A stretch of 64,000 nucleotides of DNA. Origin: Balanoglossus misakiensis (taxonomy: Eukaryota > Hemichordata). Shown here piece by piece: positions 28,701-40,700 of the stretch (its first letter is position 1; every line of letters starts with the position of its first letter). Under the pieces are notes generated by a model, which did no database searches, was not told the origin of the DNA, and saw only the letters and a program-made list of their open reading frames with translations. The stretch spans positions 4,092,001-4,156,000 of the forward strand of contig CM082586.2 in assembly GCA_040954595.2 (NCBI GenBank). Reading direction: 5' to 3'. The position numbers were made by a program, and so were the translations under genes.

Positions 28701-31700
28701 CATTGGACACAACAAGTCTTGCAGAGTTGAGGTCAATGCAAAAACCTGACGTGGACATTGAGGATCTGATGGGTGCCATTATCATGATATGTGAGTCGCC
28801 ATTTTGCTTGGTATAGAACCAGTGTTAAGTGCGAATGGATGCATAGGATTGTTACCCCCTGACATTACCATTGCTAAGGTCAGGGCATACTGGGTAAGTG
28901 ATCAGTGTGTAAATGTCCAGGGGGTGGCTGACCTAGAGTCAGAACATCAGTGTTGCTTATACCTAGCATCTCTGATCATTGGAATCATCAGCAGACATCA
29001 TATTGTATGCAAGTGTCTGTATTGTTTGAGCTTTAGCACGCTGACCCCTGAAAATGGTGTAAGATTATTTCAAATCGAACTCACTTTATGATTGTATGTA
29101 GTACACTTCCATCCAGGGTTTGCACACTCTTGGAAGTTTGAATTGCTTAGCGTGTATGAACCCTGTCCATCTTTTAATAAAAATAAAACATTTTATTTCT
29201 TCATCACTAGTGAAAAGCCCATCGGCTGATCTGACATGGAGCAAAGGAGCAAAGAGACAGATGGCCAACATGGATAGGTAAGTTGTGTGTTCAGCAGTTC
29301 AGGCTAAAGAGTGTTTCACAGTCACTGTAATCTGTCTGTCCTACAGATACCCAGCAAACACTGTGTTAGCATATCAGCAGTGTTGATGGAAAGATCAAGT
29401 ATTCATAGTGAGATATTAATAAAATTTGGCAATTGCAGGTTCATTGATGAATTAATGGGTTTTGATGAGAATCAGCTGCCAGAGCCGACCTTGAATCTGG
29501 TGGAGCCCTATCTGAAGAAAACCTCGTTTATTCCTGAAAATATGATGAGGAAGACCAACAATGTGGCCACGGGATCACTCTGTAAGTGGCTTCGAGGGGT
29601 CATCAGGTATGTGGAAATTCCAGTTGTAGTGCTTGGCTAGCTCTCCTGACTGAATCTAGCATACATAGGCATCTGGACATCAGAATCGTATATTATTTGT
29701 GGGAAATACCTTTACTGCACTGTGACTAGGAAAAGAACTTCCTCTTTGAAGTTTTCGTGAAATTGGTTTTGAATAATCAGTTTTGGTTTACCCAACTTGC
29801 CTCATCATTCCCTCCCTGTTGTTTTTGACGTAGGTACCATCGTTTGATGATATCAAAGGTGAAACCGTTGCATTCCAAAGTAGAGGAGACGGCAGCTGCA
29901 GTGGAGGATGCGGAACACAAACTATCAACTCTCCAGAATAAGAGAAAGGTAACTATGACAGGAATCTGCGTAATATTATGTGAGGTCAATGGAAAATAGA
30001 AATAGGAAAGTGAATGTATATTTCAAAGTACAGACCACACTAATCTGTGAAGGGAAAACCTCATACAACTACATGTACAGTACTGCAGAATGACTCAGTG
30101 TATCTCAGAGTATTAGCATTCACATCAATAATTTTCTTCTCTGTGAAGGCGTTAGAAGATCGTCTTGCAGACCTGGCCAACGGTTTCGAAGAAGCCACGG
30201 TCGACAAGAACGACCAGGATGAGAAAACAAGGAAAATGGACCAGCAACTTGAAACTGCTGCCAAGTTCAGACAAGTAAGTATTGGCTTAATATTAGTTCA
30301 TTAACAAATCAAGAGCAAAACATTTCATTATTCATTGTTGCTTAAGTTAAAATTTGACGAGAGAACTGTTGCTAGTTTCTTAAATACATGCTTTGTTCTC
30401 ATTCAGATCCTTGCTACAGAGCACGAACACTGTCTCCAGATCTACGAATCTCTCCCAAGACGTAAAGCAGCCATTCCCGGCAGTGCCGCCATGGCCGCCG
30501 CTTTTGCCACCTACCTCGGACCGTACGACCACAACTTCCGCCGGGCCATGCTGACCATTCATTGGCCGATGTGTCTTCGGGAACGTGGTGTGCCATTGGT
30601 CATTGATTCTATCGATCCAATGAAAGGTCAGATGTCTATTTGAGTCACTAGAAATTACTCTCTGTCCTGTGTACTGTAAAACCTGTCTAAATCGAACCCT
30701 GTCCAATCTTGAAATCTGTACTAAGTGTATTTCCAGTTCCTTTTACATAGGGTAGGATTAATGAACTGTTAAAAGCAGACATCTCTGCAAACCAAAAAAC
30801 TTTTCTCAGTTCCTTCGGTGTCAAGTTTAGATTGATTCTACAGTATGTTACAACTTTTTGTGTGCATAGATCTTCTCAATTATCTCAGTTCCTATATGCA
30901 AGAGAAATCCATGAGAAAATGTTGAAATTAGTCAACAGTGTGATGAAATTGTCATCTTTTTGATGTTACTTTTACAGGTCGTATAGTGGACTGGGCCATT
31001 GATGGCGGGCGAGCCACGGGACTGAACACGCAGGAACCAAGTTTTGTCATCATTGAAGAAGAAGATGAGGGTGAAGAAAGTGGAATCGAAGATGATGGTG
31101 AAGACAAAGAGGAAAAGGTCCATAGCTTTTCTCATGTTCCGTTTCGTCTACTACATTTCAAACATAGGATTTCCAGTACGTCGTAAACAATGCTGACACT
31201 GTCGTTGTTTTGCATCTGTAGCAAGCTGATGGTGATGCTGCTGGCAAGATGGAAGATGAAGGAGAAGAAAAGGAGGGTGGAGAGAATGAGAAAGATGATG
31301 GAGAAAGAGAGAAACCAACTGAAGACGCCGCTGAAAATGTTGAAGACGTCAAGGCTGGGAAAGGTTAGTGACGGCGACTTTAGTTGACAGTGTCTGCTTT
31401 GAAGTTCGACTTGGTATATTTCGATGGATGGTTCACATTGTCACAGTTTGACATTTTCCCAAAACATAACTCTACACACTGGTAATTTTATTATAATAAT
31501 AGTAATGTTTTGTGTCTGATTTTTTAGCAGTTGGAGGTGGAGAGATGGAATTTGCTAACACGGGTGGAGATGCAATGATGGAAACAAGCAGTGAAATGAG
31601 CGAGAGTAGATATGCCTACACAGCTGAGACGTTACCGAACATCACACAGCAAGAATACACCCAGTATACCCGGGCATTGGTCAAAATCATGGTTGGGGAT

Positions 31701-34700
31701 AAGGTGTTACAGGAATGGATTACTAAAGGTGATTATGAGTGTATTATCTGTGGATAGATTTGAGCTTTGGTACCCCTTCTATGATAAACTGATTCCCCCC
31801 CCCCCCCAAAAAAAAAAAAAAAAAAAAAAAAGGTAAAAATTTGATATTTTATGCGCAGGTCTAAGCCCGCGTGAAATCGAGAATGCGGCCATCTTGCAGA
31901 CGTCATGGCAACGGCCGCCCCTGATCATCGATCCTTACATGAACGGCGTCAAGTGGATGAGAAGATCTGTTCCCAGAAGAAGTAAATTAATCTGTGTTGA
32001 CATGCAAACAAGGTCAGTCAGTCTCTCATGTCAAAAAGTGACCTTATCATTCTTAACATATTCCTCCATGTGCTTTGTAGCGAGATGACTTTGTCTTCGT
32101 CACTCAGTATCCATGGATACAGTGTATTCAGCAGATCCGGCTAAACATCAAAAGGTTTATAAATATAATGATGAAATTCACACAGACTTTAACAGCTTGC
32201 AAGCAGTTTCCCAAAATGTATTGGGGCTTTGTCTTTCAATAAATATTCTCCTCACAGCAATTATGCCAGGTCTTTACCTATGCTTGGTATATTCAATGAA
32301 ATGAGTGTTAATTTTTATGTTTTAAATATTTCCCCTTTTCTTCCCATGGACATGCACTATTCAATGTTATAGATGGTATGTATGCTTCTTTTCAAAGAGT
32401 CACTTTGAATGGCTTTTAATGCATGGCATGCTGATCATTTGGGGGTAAATCTAATTATAAATGGATGGTGACAGTTATCAGGTTTAAATCAAGGAATTTG
32501 GTGTTTTCATCCAGAGATAAGAATGAGTTAAACAAGACAGACAAACAGATAAACATACATAAATGCATATGTACATAGTTACATTACATATACATGTGTA
32601 TGTACATGTATATACGTACATGCATAATACAGACATACATGTCATTCCCCCCAGACAATCTTAGATTTTCTGGTCCACCAGAATGAATATAAAAGTTTGG
32701 ACATCAAAGCGTATTGGATGGAAATTATATGTGTCATGGAAAACTTTCATAATCATACGTGTGTCTCATGTTCACTGACGTGTTTGCTGTTGTGTTGTTT
32801 TATGTGTAGTTTATAAAAGTTGATTTGTCTCTTCAAATTCATTAATTGTCACTGCCGCATTTTAAGCTGGTGACTGTGATGTATACAGCCTGTTTGTACC
32901 AGGACTATTGGGTCATGCAAGCGTGCGTGTTACATACCTCAGGTTCATTCCAGACTTGCCCTAGGTATAGGTCTCTACAGACTCAGTTTCTTGTCAATCC
33001 ACTGGTTGTGATGGACGATTAAAATGTTATATTCACAGGCGACACCAAGAAGTGCAAACATATTCCAAAGACAAGTATGAGTTGTAAGCATTTGTTCAGG
33101 ATTACCGTAGTCTACCCACTGGTCTGCAGTTGGCAAACGCATTTTCGGTCGGACGTACACACATGTACAGATTAATTTTGACCGCAGTTTAGTCGCTATG
33201 GTGATGTAGTGACAGTGAAGAAACATCAGTCCATCATTAATGAGAATATAACCTCATAGTTGTCTGTGTGATTTCAGTAACACTCTAACACATGTCTAAC
33301 GGTAGACTAGTTTTTACAAATTTGTATAACAACACATTCACATTGACCGATACTTATCCATTCACTTTTTTTTTTGTGATGAGAGATGATGTAACAATTA
33401 TAAAATTCTAATCCTGTTTGATCTAACCTGACTCAAAATGTGATTTTGTTTTGTTTATTTTGTCAATTTTAGATCATACAGTATATTTAGTTTCAGGCAT
33501 TGTTGCACCACACAATCATTCATTTAATTTTATTGAGATTTTTAGTTGGGTGTTCTCTAACATGTTTTTATTGATTTTGCACAAAACTATACTTTTGTTT
33601 AGACCATTTTAACACATTTTTCAATTGCTTACATACAGCTTAAGTGAAATGAAATGGGGGTAGGTGTTCTGTTCGCACATCAGTGCTCTGTATTTGGCCT
33701 TTTTTGTTGAGTTTTTCTCGCTTTTTTTCTCAAAATCAATCTCCATTTTATTCGTTTTTCACCTTGAGCTTGATGTATGTGTTTGTTCTTTTTTGCCTCC
33801 ATTTTAATACGGCACCTACTACATTCATGACAGCCTAACTGACTGGCAGCGTCTAAAGTCTCACAAAGCACCATCATTGCATCGCACTGCCATTTTAACT
33901 TCGATAATCGAGAAACATGTTACAAATCCAATGGTCAACGTATTAAATTAGAGACATACATACTGTCAGACATACATACTGTCAGAAGTTTGCATCTAGG
34001 TTCTTGCGTCCCTTTTGCTAATAGGGACTGAGTTATCCAGTTTTCAGTAGAGAAGGGGGGGGGGGAGGGAGAGATAGAGAGGGAAGGCTGGGGGAGGGAG
34101 TGGAAGAGAGTGACTTTGTATCTCTAACCATGAACTTTTCTCTTCAACAGGTAGCAGTTTATTCTCTCATTTGTATGCGACTAACACCTTCTGATAAGAT
34201 AATGTGTAGTCCATGCTACACATAGAAGGTACATGTACACATGACTGACAGAGCTAGAGCTTGGCAATGACTGTTGTCTTGTTTCGTCGCAGGTTCGATC
34301 CTTCCATCATCGTACAGATTGAGAAGGCCATTCTGGGTGGCCACCCGGTGCTGCTGATGAACTGTGAACCTCACGTAGACAGCATGGTGACCCCGCTCAT
34401 CCATCACAGAAACACGGCCAACGAGAAAGATGAAAAAGAAGGTATGTTACCCCCTCACAACACCCCCATTTTCTAATGGTATCACCCTAATGTGGACAGG
34501 GAGAGTCTATTGGGACATGCGGGTAGGGGTATCCATTAGGGTCGATGAATTGGGTTTATTGAGTTTTCATTGGTGGTATAGACACGATGTTCAGTGTCTC
34601 TTAGTGTCTGCTCTCATCAATTTGGTCATGTCCATTTTTTATCATGGTAGTGTTATCATCTCACACATATTACCTATATTATCTGACAAGAACAAATCTA

Positions 34701-37700
34701 ATATGATAGACAATATGAACTTCTCAGAAAATTAAAGTTTTCCGTCACGTAATTGAGTTGAATGGTAATGTAATCTGAGTTTTAATGCTTCCATAGTCTG
34801 TAATTGTAAGATAATACACAACGATTATATCATTTCTTGTAAATATTTTATATAGATTTGTTAAAAAATGATTAGTCACACATTTTGTGTCTTCATGTTA
34901 AAGATATTTCTTTTCTCAACAGTGTGATGTTCTTGAACACTCTAACCTGATCCTTTCTTTTTGTCACTGTACTTTGTGTTTTACAAACTATTTCTGTACA
35001 TTGTCTCCCTCTCTCTCGATGTCATCAAGTTTTCTTCCTTTTCTATTGTTCTCATCAAAGCCATCACACGCCTGACCTGACCTAATACCAGTTTCCCACC
35101 ATTTGCACTTCATTGTTACCAATTTTGTGCAGTTCATCATCGCTTTTTGGGCTTTTATGTCATCATATTCTGTGCTCACCGTCACCAAAATTACAATATG
35201 CCAGCTCCCTTCATCACCAAGCATGGAGTAGTGTCATTGACACTGTCCATTGTGATGATGATGATATCATCAATAATCGCGCATTTCATCACCAGTTATT
35301 GTGCACTTTGTCACAAAAAGTTGTGCGATGTATTATCAGCCATGGCAGTGCGCATCACCCAATATTGGGCTTTCTAGCACTGTCATAGAGCAGTTCACCA
35401 TCCCGCATACTTACCTTCTACATCATCAAATTCTGTGCACTTCATCATCACATTCTGTGTTCCTCATCACCAGTTCACGAGCTTATCATCACCATGCATA
35501 AATCATCACTCTTTATCCAAATCATAGTCTCTTTCGTTAGCAGTCTATTTTATTTCAATTCTTAATTGTATATGTTCACTCAAAATCTGTGTAATATGCA
35601 GTGTTCTCCCAAGAAATTTCTGGGTTGCCAATTCACAACACGACCTATTAAAATGAAAATCAAAATTTAGGAAATTTTACCACTGTGCTGTAATTATCGA
35701 TGGGAGAACACTGTTCTTTATCAGTAGTTTTTTTATTTATCTAACCAAGTGTGTTTTTTCTCTATCATTACTAATTTATTGCATGACCTCGGTGTGAACT
35801 ATATATTTTATACAACTGGGTATTGGTAAAATAAAAATGTGTGTGCGGTGTGTAAAACGTGCATGCAGCGTTACTCTCCAACTTTGACAACTACGTGGAC
35901 GGGCTTATCAACTCCATCATGCAGGCCCGAACCCAGACCAATGCTAAAGAAAAAGAAAGGAATAAGGATGAAGGTATTCCTTGTCACGTTTGTCTGGCTG
36001 AGCCTCCCAGCCTCCCCCTCGGTTGGGAATACGTGTAGTTGTCAGACACATTGCTGGAACCGAGCACGGTTGTACGAGAGACATCACCGCTGTGTCGATC
36101 TCAGACTTCTGCATTGAAACACTCAGCCCTCCCCTGTGCAGAGTCTGAAATCGATGTCAGTGATAGAAGCCCTGTCGCTTACACTTAAGTCAATGTGTCT
36201 GGGAATCAGTATTGCAAAGGCGTATTTTTCGCTGATTGGTCAAGTTTAGTGGTTGTAAGGTGAAAATTAAGGTGTCAGTGCACAAAGTTTAGTGGTACAT
36301 GTAAATCTAATGTAATATCGCTTCTGTATTGTATGCCTATTATTATATAAAATAACACTTAAAATTTACATATGCATGGTAAATGTAAAGCTTAATCAAA
36401 AGTAGTAATGTAGATAGTGTAATAAATTAAAATGATAACCAGTTGTTATTACTGAACTACATTGACTATATGACATGAGATAAGGCAATAAGTAAATACT
36501 CAGTGGTATTAACCCTTTTACCCCCTTTTCTCTGTATATTGGTTCAACCACACCATTGGAAACAATGGGGTGGTACCAAATTCTGGGGATGATAGGGTTA
36601 ATCACACTCACATGTCAAAGGTCAATGACCAGTTATGAACTGTGATGCACAAAATATATGTACAAGCTCAATGTGTGCACAACACACCACATCACAGATC
36701 AAAATCACTTCTGAACCATTCAGAGTTTATCATTCTCAGCATCGTCACAGTCACCTCTTTGTCACTCATGAATCAATTTTATTTTATATTGCACATAAAT
36801 TGTTATTTATTTATTATGTATTTATTGATTGATTCGTAGCATGTGAAAGAATGTTGACTGTGGTGTGTGCAAGTCAGAGTGTAAAAATATAGAATTTCTG
36901 GTAGTGTTTGTAAATCTGCACAAATCTTACTAACACTTATTGCACTGCAGTGTATCGTAGACTTCAGTATCAACCTTTTCCTGGTCTTTGTCTTCACAGC
37001 AATTAAAGTTTTCTGTCTTATTGTCTTCGTACTACATTGACAATCTTCCCATCTTTTCCCTCCCCTCCCCCTGCCCCTCCCCTTCCTACTACTCCCCCCC
37101 CCCCCCCGCCCTGCCGTACCCCAAACCAGTCCATACATGTATAAAGAGCACCCCCCAAAAATATTGTTGCATGATGACGCCATTTTGTGGTGTTGGCGGG
37201 TCATAATTGGTTGCTATGGTGAAGGGTGATGTCATTTGGTGGTGGGTCATGACAGTTGCTATGGTGAAGGGCAATATTGTAATAGAGGTGGCGGTCTATG
37301 GTGATTGGTGATTTTGTTTGGTGGTGGGCTGTTCGTTGCTATGGTGAAGGGCAATATTTTTATTTCAATCACTTGCATGCCCTCAGTGTTCAACGCTGTG
37401 CAAGGTTTAATCAGCCCAATGATTAACCCTTTCACCCCCAGTTTCCTCTGTAGAGGTCCAACTTTACATAGAAAACAATGGATTTGGACCAAACCATGGT
37501 GGTGAAAGGGTTAAAAAGCATTACTTGCACAAACAGCAGACGAATGTCACAATCATGCTACCTGCTACACTATGTAATAACGTTCGTCAAACTGCACTCA
37601 TTAGTAAAGTCATTGCAATGAATATATTTTACATATGCGCAGTGTTTGTCTGAATGAAGTCATTGCAAATAACCGCAAAATAATCCTACACTTATTTGCT

Positions 37701-40700
37701 GCAATGATCAATTGTAAGAACTCTAACTTCGCCCTAGTACAATATTACTGTACACTGAAACACTGCAATTTTTTGTACAATTCTCATGGATATGTTATGC
37801 TTATATGCTGCCCCATGTTCCAAAAATAATTTGGCTTAAGACAATATTGTGACTTGTATCTGATTCACACATGTAGTGTGAAGAGCTGAAAAGGTTCAAG
37901 CAGCCATCAAGAAGTGCAGATACTAAAATCTCATCCATGACACTTTTCCCGATTCACAGAACCCCGGATGATCCGATACTCCAGCCGGCGTCTCCTCTGT
38001 CACGAGAACTTCCGTCTGTACATGCAGACCGGCAACGGCAGCGCGACGTTCAATCCGGAGGTGTCGTCCACCTCGGCTCTGATCGGCTACACCACGTCGG
38101 CCGAGACCCTGCAGGACGAGTTGTTGAGTCGAGCTTTCGCAAGAGTCCGTCCCGAGCTTTACATGGAGAGAAAGAAGGTTCTCAAAGCTATTCAACAACA
38201 CAGAATCACCCTATATGTAAGTTGGACATAAATCAATGTCTTTAGCCTTTTCTCATCAATAATATTGTTCAAGGCATCTAAAGATTATTCCCTCATAAAA
38301 TTAGGAATTAAAACTGAGGGTGGACACCGTGCAAAATTTTGAATATGAGAGCAAAATTGTTTCAATTTTGCAATTCAAAATGGCCGCCTATCTCTGCAAT
38401 ATCGAGATAACACAGAGATTTGTTTTCAAAAAGAATCCTCATATGCTTTAATATGGCAAAGAATTGAAAGGTTTGGATGACTGAAAATCAGATTTTATTA
38501 TAAACTTTATTTTCTAATTATCATTTTCAGGATTTGGAGAATCTCCTGATTGAGAAACTGAAAGGTGAAAAGACGGACATCTGGGAGCAGACTGAGTACG
38601 TGTCGGCCATCGTGGACGCCAAGGAACAAGTGGCCGGGAAATTAGAGGAAGCCCAGCAGGTACTTGGAGAGTTGGATCAACTGCAGGAGGAACTGTTCCC
38701 TGTGGCAAAGAGGGCAGCTCTGCTCTTCTCTATACTTCGCAGCTTGGAGGGAATTCAGCGAGAATATATCTTTGCTCTGCCGTTCTTCTTGTCGTTGTTC
38801 GACAGAGCCGTGGGCGAGGAACCACCACCTGAGGAAGAGGAGGAAGAAGATGAAGACGTGAGTTTTTTTTATGATGATTGGAACTTCAGTTAATTTTGAT
38901 ACTATAACATTTGGTATGCTACTTGCTTTCACAAAACAATCCAAATTTGGCCACCAAAGAGTGACACACTTCTTTGGATATTTGGAGTTGAATCTTAATC
39001 TGAAGTTACCCCTGTTATACAAACAATGATATATGCCCTGAAATGAATAATTAATAATATATCTTTCAGGATGATGAGTCAACTGCCGAGGATGAATTAC
39101 ACGCCCTGTTGGCCAGACCTGTCAGTGTCTCCACCAAATGTTCTGACGAGCAAGACCAAGAGAAGAAGGACGATGATTATGCGGATGAGAAATTTGATGA
39201 CGACGATGATGAGAATGCGGAAAAACCAACTCCGAGAGAAGGTCAGTCAGAGGTCATGAGTATTGAAAAGTAGTTTATTTATTGAACTTTCGGAAACAGT
39301 GGCTCCAACTCAGTAATGTTCGCTGCTGTGTTTTGGTCATGTTTAAAAAAGGATTCTTTATTTTCTGAAATGGTTCAGGTGGGGAAGCGGGAAGTCCAAC
39401 TGAAGCCAACAAAGCTGCTCAGATCTCCGTCCCAGACGCCCCTCAGTTACCGACAGAGGGAGTGGATTACAACAACATGTCCGCCAACCAAGTCAAACAG
39501 ATCCTGGACAGTCTGACGCAGACGGTCTTCCAAAATGTCAGGCAGTAAGTAACATTTTTTTTAGGTGAAAAATTTGGCATTGCAAGATTTTTTTGTTGTT
39601 GTTCAGTTCTTGGTGTTGTTGTTCTTGTTAGTGCCCATTTGGTATATGTATTATGTATATACCATTGGGACCTTATGGGATCGGTTGCGTCTGTATGTAT
39701 GTCTGTACGTACGTACGTACGTATGTATGTCTGTACGTACGTACGTACGTACGTATGTATGTATGTATGTATGTATGTATGTATGTATGTATGTATGTAT
39801 GTATGTATGTATGTATGTATGTATGTATGTATGTATGTATGTATGTATGTATGTATGTATGTATGTATGTATGTATGTATGTATCATTGTATGTATCATT
39901 GTATGTATCATTGTATGTATGTATGTATGTATGTATGTTTGTTGTTGTTGTTGTTGTTGTTGTTGACAAACCGTAAGCACACTGTATGACAACTCATCGT
40001 TTCTTATTTCTTGTAGGAGTCTATATGAGGAGCATCGTCTACTCTTTGCCACAATGCTGTGTTTGAATATTCAGAATGAATCCTCAGATCATTTCGCAGA
40101 AGAAGAAATGGCTCTTCTCTTACAAGGTAGGTAATAGATTGGCTCTACCATTCAATGGCATGGTGTGGAAGTCATCAAATTTGCAAGAGTTGTTTAGCCG
40201 GCCATTTTACTTGTAGCATGATGTAAAATCAGTGTTGAAGTACATGTATGTTATTTTAATGGATAGAATGTGTTCCAGTACAAGTCTTCATTAGTAAAAT
40301 CATTAATGATACACAACACTAGGAGAAATGTACTTACACATTTGCTAGTAGTTGTTCTAGTGTTCATTGACAAATGTTGGTGTCCAGGGACAATTTTATA
40401 AGTGCCTTTAAATAAAAAAAAATTATAAATTACAGCAAGCATTAATCAACATGCAAATTGTGAGTGATAACTTAATTCCATTGTATCTCATTTCTCTAGG
40501 CAACCCTGGCTTCGGTAACATGGTTCTTTCACTGGCCGATTTCGACTGTGATGAACCGGTGCCACAATGGCTGCCTGTCGACAAATGGGATGATGTCATC
40601 GCCATGTCCGTGTTGCCGGGACCCCTGGATAGTCTCTGCGTTCAGGTAGCGGAAAACAGCGAGGAATGGGAAGCCTGGTATAAGACCGACATGCCGGAAA

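Larger units (their letters stand above)
35974..37959 (+). other. Intron 74
   Basis: A 1,986-bp intron containing two copies of the palindromic TTAA element (36509-36601 and 37423-37514), a pyrimidine tract at about 37047-37112 with a long C run, and a small minisatellite at 37165-37360. No gene is seen. Confidence 0.7.

Noticed and set aside
39565-40052. Several overlapping open frames of YVCM/TYIH-type repeats on both strands
   Set aside because: Direct translations of the GTAT microsatellite.
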